Assembly: GCA_015492755.1 (NCBI GenBank)
Contig: WGEM01000589.1
Location: forward strand, 1-6,180
Source of the DNA: Gemmatimonadota bacterium
GTDB lineage: Bacteria > Gemmatimonadota > Gemmatimonadetes > Longimicrobiales > Gaopeijiaceae
Direction: 5' to 3'
Length of the DNA: 6,180 nt
The notes under the pieces are model-generated. The model was not told the DNA's origin, did no database searches, and saw only the letters and a list, made by a program, of their open reading frames with translations. A program made the position numbers and the translations under genes. Positions 1 through 6,158 of the stretch are shown in pieces (positions within the stretch are counted from its first letter, which is position 1; the number at the start of each line of letters is the position of its first letter).

Positions 1-211
1 CATCGTATTTCGCCAGCACGAAGACCGACAGGAGCGCACCCAGGAGCGCGCCCAGCGCGGCGGTGATGCCCACCTGCACGCCCATCGACCGCCGCACGTG
101 ATCCACGTCGCGGAGACCGGCGGGCCGCCTGGGAATCCCGGAGTAGGTCCGACGCGGTCGCGACTCGTCGTCGGGAAGGATCGGTCCGCGGGGCTCCGGT
201 TCCTGGGTCAT
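1..211 (-). CDS. Unrecognised N-terminally anchored membrane protein, partial (C-terminus outside window)
   Basis: An open frame runs from an ATG at 211 to the window edge, giving 70 residues without a stop. The start is well supported: GGAGGAG lies just before the ATG (about 4 bases after GGAGG). The first ~45 residues are polar and rich in Pro, Arg and acidic residues, so probably cytoplasmic and disordered. They are followed by one hydrophobic, Ala/Leu/Gly-rich helix (about 46-66) and then AKYD at the edge. The visible part has no family motif that I recognise. It lies 34 bp behind the CPVC protein on the same strand, so it is probably the next gene of the oxidase operon. An oxidase assembly factor (SCO-like, or another copper or haem a factor) would fit the context, but nothing visible shows it. 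Confidence refers to this being a real gene. Confidence 0.65.
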   Translation of the reverse strand, partial: MTQEPEPRGPILPDDESRPRRTYSGIPRRPAGLRDVDHVRRSMGVQVGITAALGALLGALLSVFVLAKYD

Positions 212-245
212 GGCTCCTCCGGCCGGATACCGGGCCCCGAGAGCC

Positions 246-500
246 CTACCGCGGCCCGGAGCCCTCGTCCGTCTCGTTCGTGGCGGTGGCGTCCCTCTCG
301 TCCTCCTCCCGCGCCCGCTTCCGGAGCCAGAGACCGGTCCCCGCCACCATCCCCAGCGGCAGGAGCGTCAGGAAGATGGTGGTGGCCAGGAAGGCCTGCC
401 GGTTCTCCTCACGGGGGTCGAAGCACACCGGACACGCGTGCAGCGCGTCGGGGAGGAGCGCCAGGAGCGCCAGCGCCAGGAGAGGAATGAAGCGTCGCAT
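246..500 (-). CDS. Small exported CPVC-motif membrane protein of the oxidase operon
   Basis: 84 residues. A positively charged start (MRRF) leads into a Leu/Ala-rich signal-like segment (about 4-20) ending in HAC. The motif CPVC (Cys23-Cys26) comes directly after the probable cleavage point, followed by an acidic and amphipathic stretch (DPREENRQ). A second hydrophobic helix spans about 38-59, and the tail is highly charged (RKRAREEDERD). Predicted topology is an extracytoplasmic CPVC face with a cytoplasmic C-terminus. The ATG at 500 directly abuts the stop codon of the upstream subunit III-like gene (TAGATG), which implies translational coupling. I believe similar short CPVC proteins occur near oxidase genes in other bacteria, but I cannot name a family. 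The CxxC could bind copper or act as a thiol pair during CuA or CuB assembly; that is inference. A lipoprotein form (LHA|C) is possible, though His at -2 is unusual. Confidence 0.85.
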   Translation of the reverse strand: MRRFIPLLALALLALLPDALHACPVCFDPREENRQAFLATTIFLTLLPLGMVAGTGLWLRKRAREEDERDATATNETDEGSGPR

Positions 501-1115
501 CTACAGGTACACCTTGAGGTACAGCACCGGCCAGATAAGTACGACGAAGTACCAGAAGACCGCAACGGTCCCCAGTTGCTCCGAGGTGAGCACGCCGCGG
601 TCCAGCCGCTTCCACGCCCACGCCAGCGCCAGGATCGCCGCCACCGCGTGCACCGCGTGCGTCCCCACGATGAGGTAGAAGAAGCCGCCGTAGGTGCTGG
701 AGGTGAGGGTGAGCCCCTCGGCGATGAGCGCCATCCACTCGGTGCCCTGCGCCAGCACGAAGAAGGCGCCCAGGAGGAGCGCCGCCAGCATGGGCAGCCG
801 CGCCCGGGCCGGCTCCTTGCGGAAGGCGAGCTGCGCGAAGAGGAGGACGATGCCGCTCACCAGGAGCGCGGCGGTGTTGAAGGCGGTGGCCTCCACCGGC
901 AGCCGGGGCTGGCCGTAGGGGGGCCACATCTCGCCGGCGGCCCGGGAGCGCACGATGGCGTGGGCGCTGATGAAGCCGGCGAAGAGCATCACCTCCGTGA
1001 AGACGAAGATGAGCATCCCCAGCACGCCGTTGGAGATGAGGGGCCTGCGCCGCGCCCGCGGAGCGCCGCTTCGCTCCGGCGTCCCCGAATCCATGGTCAT
1101 CGTGCCGGACGTCAT
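501..1115 (-). CDS. Second cytochrome c oxidase subunit III-like protein
   Basis: 204 residues of the haem-copper oxidase subunit III fold, the integral subunit that lacks redox centres and stabilises subunit I. After a polar N-terminus of about 28 residues come five likely membrane helices, the short bacterial form without the first two helices of longer homologues. The first helix holds FTEVMLFAGF with the family Glu (E41). GTHAVH at 151-156 matches the GLHALH element of the other subunit III here. The C-terminal helix reads FWYFVVLIW, so the His and Asp of the usual YWHFVDVVW motif are Tyr189 and Val192; the protein is clearly divergent. ATGs also occur at codons 6 and 8, but GGGGGAGG a few bases before 1115 favours the first. 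The gene follows the subunit IV-cytochrome fusion by 13 bp. It may be a second structural subunit III or a NorE/CyoC-like relative. Confidence 0.9.
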   Translation of the reverse strand: MTSGTMTMDSGTPERSGAPRARRRPLISNGVLGMLIFVFTEVMLFAGFISAHAIVRSRAAGEMWPPYGQPRLPVEATAFNTAALLVSGIVLLFAQLAFRKEPARARLPMLAALLLGAFFVLAQGTEWMALIAEGLTLTSSTYGGFFYLIVGTHAVHAVAAILALAWAWKRLDRGVLTSEQLGTVAVFWYFVVLIWPVLYLKVYL

Positions 1116-1128
1116 ACCGATCCTCCCC

Positions 1129-1881
1129 CTACTCCTGGCCCTCCGGCCGGAAGCTCATGACGTAGTCGGTGAGCGCCTCGATCTCCTCGTCGGTGAAGGA
1201 GGCGCCCCACGCCACCATGAGGGGCGAGCCGCCCACCGAGGCGGCGCCCTCCTTGATGACCTTGAAGATCCGCTCCCGTTCGCGGGTGGCCCAGAAGGCG
1301 GGGTCGGTGAAGTTCGCCGGCGGCGGATTCAGCGCCGCCCCCGCCGGGCCCTTCCCGTCGCCCGCCGTGCCGTGGCAGGTGGCGCACGCCTGGTTATAGG
1401 CGGCGCGGGCGTCGAAGCCGCCTTCCGCCACCGCCGTCGCCTCACCGGCGGCGGACTCCTCGGCGTGCTCCGGCTCCTCGCCTTGGCCCTCCTCCTGGAA
1501 GAGCACCGCCGACTCCTTCGCCGCCACGTTCTCCCAGTTGGTGCCCTCGTGGTTCATCACGTCGGGGGCCACGCCAGCCACCAGGATGAACATGAAGATG
1601 AGGGAGGTGGCCAGCATCCACTTCATGATCCTCTTCTCCCACTTGAGGTGCATGAAGTTCTCGATGACCAGCTTGGCCTTCCACACCGCGATCCCGAAGG
1701 CGGTGAGGAGGGTGAGCCACACCCAGCCGGTGATCTCACCCAGGTAGGGCCCCATCACGCTGACGGCGAAGAGGATGAGCAGCGTGAAGTAGATCTTCGT
1801 GTAGTTCGGATGGTGCCCGCCGCCCCCATGACCCTCCTGGCCGGCGTGCCCCTCGTGCGGATGCGTTTCGTGTTCGGACAT
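1129..1881 (-). CDS. Cytochrome c oxidase subunit IV fused to a one-haem cytochrome c domain
   Basis: 250 residues in three parts. Residues 1-26 are rich in His and Gly (seven His between 4 and 24). Residues about 30-106 form three membrane helices of the bacterial oxidase subunit IV type, with the family-like element NFMHLKWEKR at 75-84 between helices two and three. After an acidic, Ala-rich linker (about 111-155) comes a class I cytochrome c domain: CATCH at 166-170 binds haem c covalently, and Met222 in SPLMVAWG is the likely distal ligand. A final helix (EEIEALTDYVMSF) matches the usual C-terminal helix of such domains. Topology places the haem outside the cytoplasm, near CuA of subunit II. 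In caa3 oxidases the cytochrome is fused to subunit II, so this placement is unusual. The ATG at 1881 follows coxC by 9 bp with a weak AGG as ribosome site. Confidence 0.93.
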   Translation of the reverse strand: MSEHETHPHEGHAGQEGHGGGGHHPNYTKIYFTLLILFAVSVMGPYLGEITGWVWLTLLTAFGIAVWKAKLVIENFMHLKWEKRIMKWMLATSLIFMFILVAGVAPDVMNHEGTNWENVAAKESAVLFQEEGQGEEPEHAEESAAGEATAVAEGGFDARAAYNQACATCHGTAGDGKGPAGAALNPPPANFTDPAFWATRERERIFKVIKEGAASVGGSPLMVAWGASFTDEEIEALTDYVMSFRPEGQE

Positions 1882-1890
1882 GGCGCGCCT

Positions 1891-2468
<578 letters not shown>

Positions 2469-2469
<1 letters not shown>

Positions 2470-4187
2470 CAGGCTGGTAGGTGCTGGGGCCAGTAGTCCT
2501 CTTCACGGTCCGGATGACCGTACTCGTAGGGCCCGCGGTACACGGTAGGCATCTGGTCCGCCGGCCAGTTCCCGTGGGGCGGCGGGGAGGCGGTGGTCCA
2601 CTCCAGCGTATTGGCCTTCCACGGGTTGTCCGGGGCCTTCTCGCCCTTCATCCAGCTCCGGATCACGTTGTAGAAGAACACCAGCTGGAAGGCCAGCATC
2701 ACCAGGAGCGCGATGGTGGCGATCTGGCGGAGGTGATACATCTCGGGCCCCGCCAGCTCCGGGAAGTGCTGGTAGTTGTAGATGCGGCGGTGCTGTCCGC
2801 CCATCCCCAGGATGAAGAGGGGGATGAAGATGAAGTTGAAGGGGATGATGGTGCCCCAGAAGTGAATCTTGCCCAGGCGCTCGTCCATCATCTTCCCGAA
2901 CATCTTCGGGAACCAGTAGGTGAAGGCGGCGAAGGTCCCGATGATGGCGATGGGGAAGAAGGTGTAGTGGAAGTGCGCCAGGACGAAGTAGGTGTCGTGG
3001 AAGTAGATGTCGGTCGCGCTGGCTCCCAGGAAGATCCCCGTGACGCCCCCGATGAGGAACTCCGCCATGAAGGCCAGCGCCCAGAGCATGGGCGTGGTGA
3101 GGCGGATGGAGCCTCCGTAGAGCGTGGCGATGATCACGAAACACAACTCGGCGATGGGCACCGAGATGAGGAGCGTCGTGATGGTGAAGACGTTCGCCAT
3201 GCGCGGATCGATGCCCGCCACGAACTGGTGGTGCGCCCACACGAAGAAGCTCAGGACGCCGGTGGCCACCGCCGTGTAGAGCATGATCTTGTAGCCGAAG
3301 ACCTTCTTGCGGGCGAAGGTGGCGATGATGTCGATGACGATGCCGATGGCGGGGAGGAGCACCACGTACACCTCGGGGTGGCCGAAGAACCAGAAGAGGT
3401 GCTGCCAGAGGATGGGGTCACCCCCCCGCGCCGGATCGTAGAAGCCCGTCCCGATGGTCTGGTCGAAGAGGAGCATGATGGCGCCGGCGATGAGCGGCCC
3501 CACCGAGAGCATGAAGAGGATGCTGGCGATGACGATCATCCAGCAGACCAGCGGGATGTCGTAGGCCTTCATCCCCGGCGCCCGGGAGTTCATGAGCGTG
3601 GTGATGAAGTTGATTCCGCCTAGGAGGAAGGCCACGAACTCCAGCGCCACCGCAATGAGCCAGAGCGTCGCTCCCAGGTCCGTCTGGTTGTACTCACCCG
3701 ACGCCGAGAGCGGCGGGTACGCGGTCCAGGCGCCGCCGAAGCCCCCGCCCTTCACGAAGAGCGAGACCAGAAGCACGATGGCGCTCAGCAGAAAGACCTG
3801 GTAGGAGAGCCGGTTGATGCGCGGGAAGACCATGTCGTCCGCGCCGATCATGAGCGGGATCAGGTAGTTCCCGAAGGCGGCGATGAGCACCGGCATCGCC
3901 ACCCAGAAGATCATGATGGACCCGTGGTTGGTCACCAGCGCGTTGTACTCGCCCGGCGAGACCTGGCCGAAGCCCGGGACGTTGATGCCGGGGAACGCCA
4001 GCTGCATCCGGAAGACGTACGCCATGTAGCCACCGATGACCGCCATCGCCATCCCGGTGAAGAGGTACTGCATGGCGATGATCTTGTGGTCGGTGGACCA
4101 CAGGTACTTCAGGATGCCCTGGGGGCCGTGATGTTCCTCGTGCCCGTGGTGGGCCTCGTGCTGTACCGCGACGGCTGCTTCTGACAT
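2469..4187 (-). CDS. coxA: Cytochrome c oxidase subunit I (aa3-type, family A haem-copper oxidase)
   Basis: 572 residues, usual length, about 12 membrane helices. This is the catalytic subunit that reduces O2 to water at haem a3-CuB and pumps protons. Every landmark checked lies exactly 6 below Paracoccus denitrificans numbering: haem a ligands His88 and His407; haem a3 ligand His405; CuB ligands His270, His319 and His320; cross-linked Tyr274; Mg-site His397 and Asp398; Arg467-Arg468. The D-channel has Asn107, Asp118, Asn125, Asn193 and Glu272 in GHPEVY, an A1-type signature. The K-channel residues Ser291, Thr351 and Lys354 are Ile285, Ile345 and Leu348. The D-channel serine zone is also altered (Ser189 to Glu183, Ser193 to Phe187). 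The N-terminus carries six His in residues 10-20. GAGGAAGAG before the ATG at 4187 supports this start, 15 bp after coxB. Also called ctaD. Confidence 0.98.
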
Positions 4188-4202
4188 CTGGCTCTTCCTC
4201 GC

Positions 4203-4883
4203 CTACGGCATCGCCGGACTGGCCTGTCCGGCCATCCAGGATGCGTGCTGACTGGCGTCTTCGATGAAGATCTTGGCGGACATCACCCCGTGGCCGATCC
4301 CGCAGATCTCGGCGCACTGGATGTCGTATTCACCCGGCGTGGTGGGACGGAACCACCCGGTGATGGTGCGGCCGGGCACCGCGTCCTGCTTGATTCGGAA
4401 GACAGGCACCGAGAAGGAGTGGAGGACGTCCCGCGACTGGAGCTGGAAGTGGTAGGTCTTGTCCACCTCCACGTGGAGCTCGTCCACCGTGAAGATGTCG
4501 TCGGGGGTGTCCAGCTCGTTGTCGGGCCCCGGGTGCTGGAAGGTCCAGGCCCACTGCTGGCCGATGACCCGCACCGTGCTGTCCGCCTCCGGGAGCGTCT
4601 GCTTCACGTTGTACCACACCCGGATGGAGCCCACGATGATGAAGATGTCGCAGACCAGCACCAGTGCGTGGGGAATGGTGACCCACCGCTTGATGCGCTT
4701 CTCCTTTCCGGTGAGGTACTGCGACTTCTGGCCGGGGCGGGCGCGGAACTTCCAGATGAGCCAGAAGAAGATCCCCTCGGCCAGCAGGAACCAGAAGCCC
4801 ACCAGGAGCAGGATGAGCATGATCATCCCGTCGATGCTCTGGGCGTAGGTGGACGCCTGGGTCAGGAAACGGGAGGGATTCAT
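4203..4883 (-). CDS. coxB: Cytochrome c oxidase subunit II with CuA site
   Basis: 226 residues. Two N-terminal membrane helices (about 19-44 and 68-90) are followed by an extracytoplasmic cupredoxin domain. CuA ligands are complete: His155 in VLHSFSVPVF, then Cys190, Glu192, Cys194, His198 and Met201 in CAEICGIGHGVM. The aromatic QQWAW at 109-113 is the usual route for electrons entering CuA, and KQDAVPGR at 165-172 is a family signature. It accepts electrons from a cytochrome c and passes them to haem a in subunit I. There is no fused cytochrome c domain, so the donor must be separate: the lipoprotein cytochrome upstream or the domain on subunit IV. No cleavable signal is evident. The family's K-channel entrance Glu, three residues before the helix II Trp, is Ile64 here (Trp67). 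The ATG follows the small membrane protein by 4 bp, with AGGAG inside that gene's end. Also called ctaC. Confidence 0.97.
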   Translation of the reverse strand: MNPSRFLTQASTYAQSIDGMIMLILLLVGFWFLLAEGIFFWLIWKFRARPGQKSQYLTGKEKRIKRWVTIPHALVLVCDIFIIVGSIRVWYNVKQTLPEADSTVRVIGQQWAWTFQHPGPDNELDTPDDIFTVDELHVEVDKTYHFQLQSRDVLHSFSVPVFRIKQDAVPGRTITGWFRPTTPGEYDIQCAEICGIGHGVMSAKIFIEDASQHASWMAGQASPAMP

Positions 4884-4887
4884 GGGG

Positions 4888-5067
4888 CTAGCCGCTCCTC
4901 GTCATGAAGATGATCACCAGCGCCGAGGCGCAGAACAGCACCGCGCCGATGATGGTGATCTTGAACGTCTTGTAGGCGTCGATGATGGCCGGATTCTCCT
5001 CGTCGGGCGGAGGAGGCGGCGGCGCCGGCTGGTTCGTCGGGCGCTCCTGGACGGCCGCGTCACTCAT
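4888..5067 (-). CDS. Short one-helix membrane protein between cytochrome c and coxB (59 residues)
   Basis: ATG at 5067-5065, stop TAG at 4890-4888, 59 codons. Residues 1-26 are polar and proline-rich, with a six-proline run and acidic residues (PAPPPPPPDEE at 15-24-25). Residues about 37-55 form one membrane helix (ITIIGAVLFCASALVIIF), and the C-terminus is MTRSG. Support for a real gene: it fills the space between cytochrome c (16 bp gap) and coxB (4 bp gap) exactly; it has GGGAG nine bases before the ATG; its end carries the coxB ribosome site; and the helix suits a small oxidase subunit. Positive residues on both flanks leave the orientation uncertain. I recognise no family. It may be an accessory subunit comparable in role to the single-helix subunits of other oxidases, or a link to the cytochrome; both are inference. 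Confidence 0.8.
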   Translation of the reverse strand: MSDAAVQERPTNQPAPPPPPPDEENPAIIDAYKTFKITIIGAVLFCASALVIIFMTRSG

Positions 5068-5083
5068 CGTACGGGTCTCCCGG

Positions 5084-5728
5084 TCAGCGTAGGGTCTGGA
5101 TGTACGCCACGACGTCCGCCATGGCCTGCTCGTCCAGCGCCAGCGTGTTCACACGCATGGACGCGCCCCAGGTGTCTTCGGGGTGCGCGCCGCGGGCGCC
5201 CATCTTGAAGTCCTGGAGCTCGTGGACGAGGTACCAGTCGTCGAGCTGGACCAGCGGCGGCGCGTGCAGCAGCTCGTTGCCGCGCCCGTCGGCTCCGTGG
5301 CACGCGACGCACACCGCGTTGTAGCGCTCGGCGCCGGCGCCGGCGTTACCGTTGTGGAGCGTGCTGGGCGGATACGGAGGCTCGAGGCCCGCCACGTGCT
5401 CCGCCACCGAAGCAATGTCACCCTCACGGTTCAGCGTCAGCGCCATGGGGCGCATGCGCAGGCCCGGCAGGTCGTCGGGGTGCTTGCCCCGCCAGCCGTT
5501 CTGGAAGGCGGTGAGCTGCGCCTCGATGTACCACTGGGGCAGCCCGGCAATGGCCGGCGCCTCGATCTTCGCGTTGCCCTCTCCGGACTCACCGTGGCAC
5601 GGCACGCACGTCTCGAAGAGCTCGGCGCCGCGCTCCGGTCCCGGAGGGGGTGTGGTCCCGCAGGCCGCGGCGGCGACGCAGAGCGCCACGGCGGCGGCCC
5701 GCCTGAGGATGTCGGTCCGTACCGTCAT
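5084..5728 (-). CDS. Two-haem cytochrome c lipoprotein (cytochrome c4-like)
   Basis: 214 residues. The N-terminus has RR then a hydrophobic stretch ending in the lipobox-like AAAC at 20-23, followed by a Pro-rich linker, so the mature protein is probably lipid-anchored on the outer face of the membrane. Two class I cytochrome domains follow: CVPCH at 41-45 with likely distal Met92 or Met95, and CVACH at 140-144 with likely distal Met191. The halves share wording (WYIEAQLTAFQNGWRG and WYLVHELQDFKMGARG, each followed by HP), which points to internal duplication as in cytochrome c4. The role is electron carrier; its position three genes before coxA suggests it feeds CuA directly. The ATG at 5728 overlaps the preceding stop by 4 bp (ATGA), so translation is coupled. 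The electron source is not in this window. Confidence 0.95.
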   Translation of the reverse strand: MTVRTDILRRAAAVALCVAAAACGTTPPPGPERGAELFETCVPCHGESGEGNAKIEAPAIAGLPQWYIEAQLTAFQNGWRGKHPDDLPGLRMRPMALTLNREGDIASVAEHVAGLEPPYPPSTLHNGNAGAGAERYNAVCVACHGADGRGNELLHAPPLVQLDDWYLVHELQDFKMGARGAHPEDTWGASMRVNTLALDEQAMADVVAYIQTLR

Positions 5729-5985
5729 GAATGCGGTGGGGATAGTGGGATGGCCTCGTCGATCAGCATGATGGGGATATCATCCCGGATGGGGTACAGG
5801 CAAGCGCCGTCGGCGCGCACCAGCGCCGCCTCCAGCGGCTCCTGCACCACCTCGCCGGCCCGGTTCCGCACCTTCCCCTCACGGATCCGGGCGTTGACCT
5901 CGTCCAGCAGCGAGGCGTCGGCAGGACGCACATCCTGCTTCGTCTCGGGACAGACGAGGATCTCCAGCAGCTCCTGATCGACCAT
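5725..5985 (-). CDS. Trm112-like (UPF0434 family) small protein
   Basis: 86 residues from the ATG at 5985. The family pattern is clear: LLEILVCPETKQ at the N-terminus and YPIRDDIPIMLIDEAIPL at the C-terminus, like YcaR/Trm112 proteins. A helical insert of about 30 residues (25-55) separates the halves. Of the usual zinc-binding cysteines only Cys12 is in place; the partner position is Thr15, and a lone Cys62 follows, so zinc binding is doubtful. Eukaryotic and archaeal Trm112 activates several methyltransferases; the role of bacterial homologues is poorly known. An in-frame GTG at 5991 would add two residues, but that GTG is part of AGGTGA, a good Shine-Dalgarno 5 bases before the ATG, so the ATG is preferred. 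It is the first gene of the run and overlaps the cytochrome gene by 4 bp. No clear functional tie to the oxidase is visible. Confidence 0.9.
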   Translation of the reverse strand: MVDQELLEILVCPETKQDVRPADASLLDEVNARIREGKVRNRAGEVVQEPLEAALVRADGACLYPIRDDIPIMLIDEAIPLSPPHS

Positions 5986-5987
5986 TC

Positions 5988-5993
5988 TCACCT
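5988..5993 (-). promoter_or_regulatory. Ribosome binding site deciding the Trm112-like start
   Basis: On the minus strand the sequence reads AGGTGAGAATG. AGGTGA with this spacing selects the ATG at 5985, and the GTG inside it (5991-5989) is then unlikely to be the start. Confidence 0.6.
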
Positions 5994-6002
5994 GCTCGGT
6001 GT

Positions 6003-6028
6003 ACCCGCCTTCAGGCTCCGCGGCGGGT
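6003..6028. repeat. Inverted repeat in the operon leader
   Basis: ACCCGCC at 6003-6009 is complementary to GGCGGGT at 6022-6028, with a 12-base loop. It ends 17 bases before the Trm112-like ATG. A smaller hairpin (GCCT/AGGC at 6007-6016) competes for the same bases. No T-run follows on either strand, so this is not a typical intrinsic terminator. If the operon promoter lies upstream, it would form a stem-loop in the mRNA leader. High GC makes chance repeats common. Confidence 0.35.
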
Positions 6029-6041
6029 GCCGGCCCCTGGT

Positions 6042-6057
6042 ATCGGAATCGGAATCG
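6042..6057. repeat. Short direct hexamer repeat (ATCGGA x 2.7)
   Basis: ATCGGAATCGGAATCG is a tandem of the hexamer ATCGGA in the region between the two divergent genes, about 60-75 bases before the Trm112-like ATG. It could be a regulator site or chance; nothing else supports either. Confidence 0.3.
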
Positions 6058-6115
6058 TTCAACTTGATGCCGCGCGCTCGATGCCGACCGCGACCGGCTG
6101 CGGAGCCGCGTAACT

Positions 6116-6121
6116 TATAAC
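6116..6121 (+). promoter_or_regulatory. Possible -10 element (TATAAC) of the divergent gene
   Basis: TATAAC matches TATAAT at five of six positions, 37 bases before the ATG at 6159. It lies in TAACTTATAA, the most AT-rich spot of this intergenic region. No convincing TTGACA-like box lies 16-18 bases upstream. TTATAA is palindromic, so it could also serve the minus strand. Confidence 0.3.
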
Positions 6122-6144
6122 TGTCCGGGCGACATGGGGAGACC

Positions 6145-6151
6145 GGGGGAG
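6145..6151 (+). promoter_or_regulatory. Ribosome binding site for the divergent gene
   Basis: GGGGGAG lies 7 bases before the ATG at 6159. It is the reason for choosing this start over the ATG at 6134. Confidence 0.45.
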
Positions 6152-6158
6152 CGTCACG

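Noticed and set aside
450..485. Repeated GGAGCGCCAG-like units resembling a tandem repeat
   Set aside because: They encode the Leu/Ala run of the CPVC protein's signal peptide; codon bias explains the repetition.
210..1160. Plus-strand open frame of 316 codons over the left end
   Set aside because: Overlaps two minus-strand membrane proteins with clear family features; its own product is Arg/Glu/Gln-rich without any recognisable fold.
2481..3623. Plus-strand open frame of 380 codons opposite coxA
   Set aside because: Antisense to highly conserved coxA codons, low-complexity charged product (EEH, DGE runs), no helix or motif; a shadow of third-position GC bias.
4995..5030. GGAGGAGGCGGCGGCGCC simple repeat
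   Set aside because: It encodes the proline run of the 59-residue protein and needs no separate explanation.
5985..5991. GTG start for the Trm112-like protein two codons further upstream
   Set aside because: The GTG forms part of the AGGTGA ribosome site of the ATG at 5985, and no other site lies upstream at a proper distance.
6003..6028. Inverted repeat as an intrinsic terminator
   Set aside because: No U-run follows on either strand, and it lies between divergent gene starts where no transcript is expected to end.
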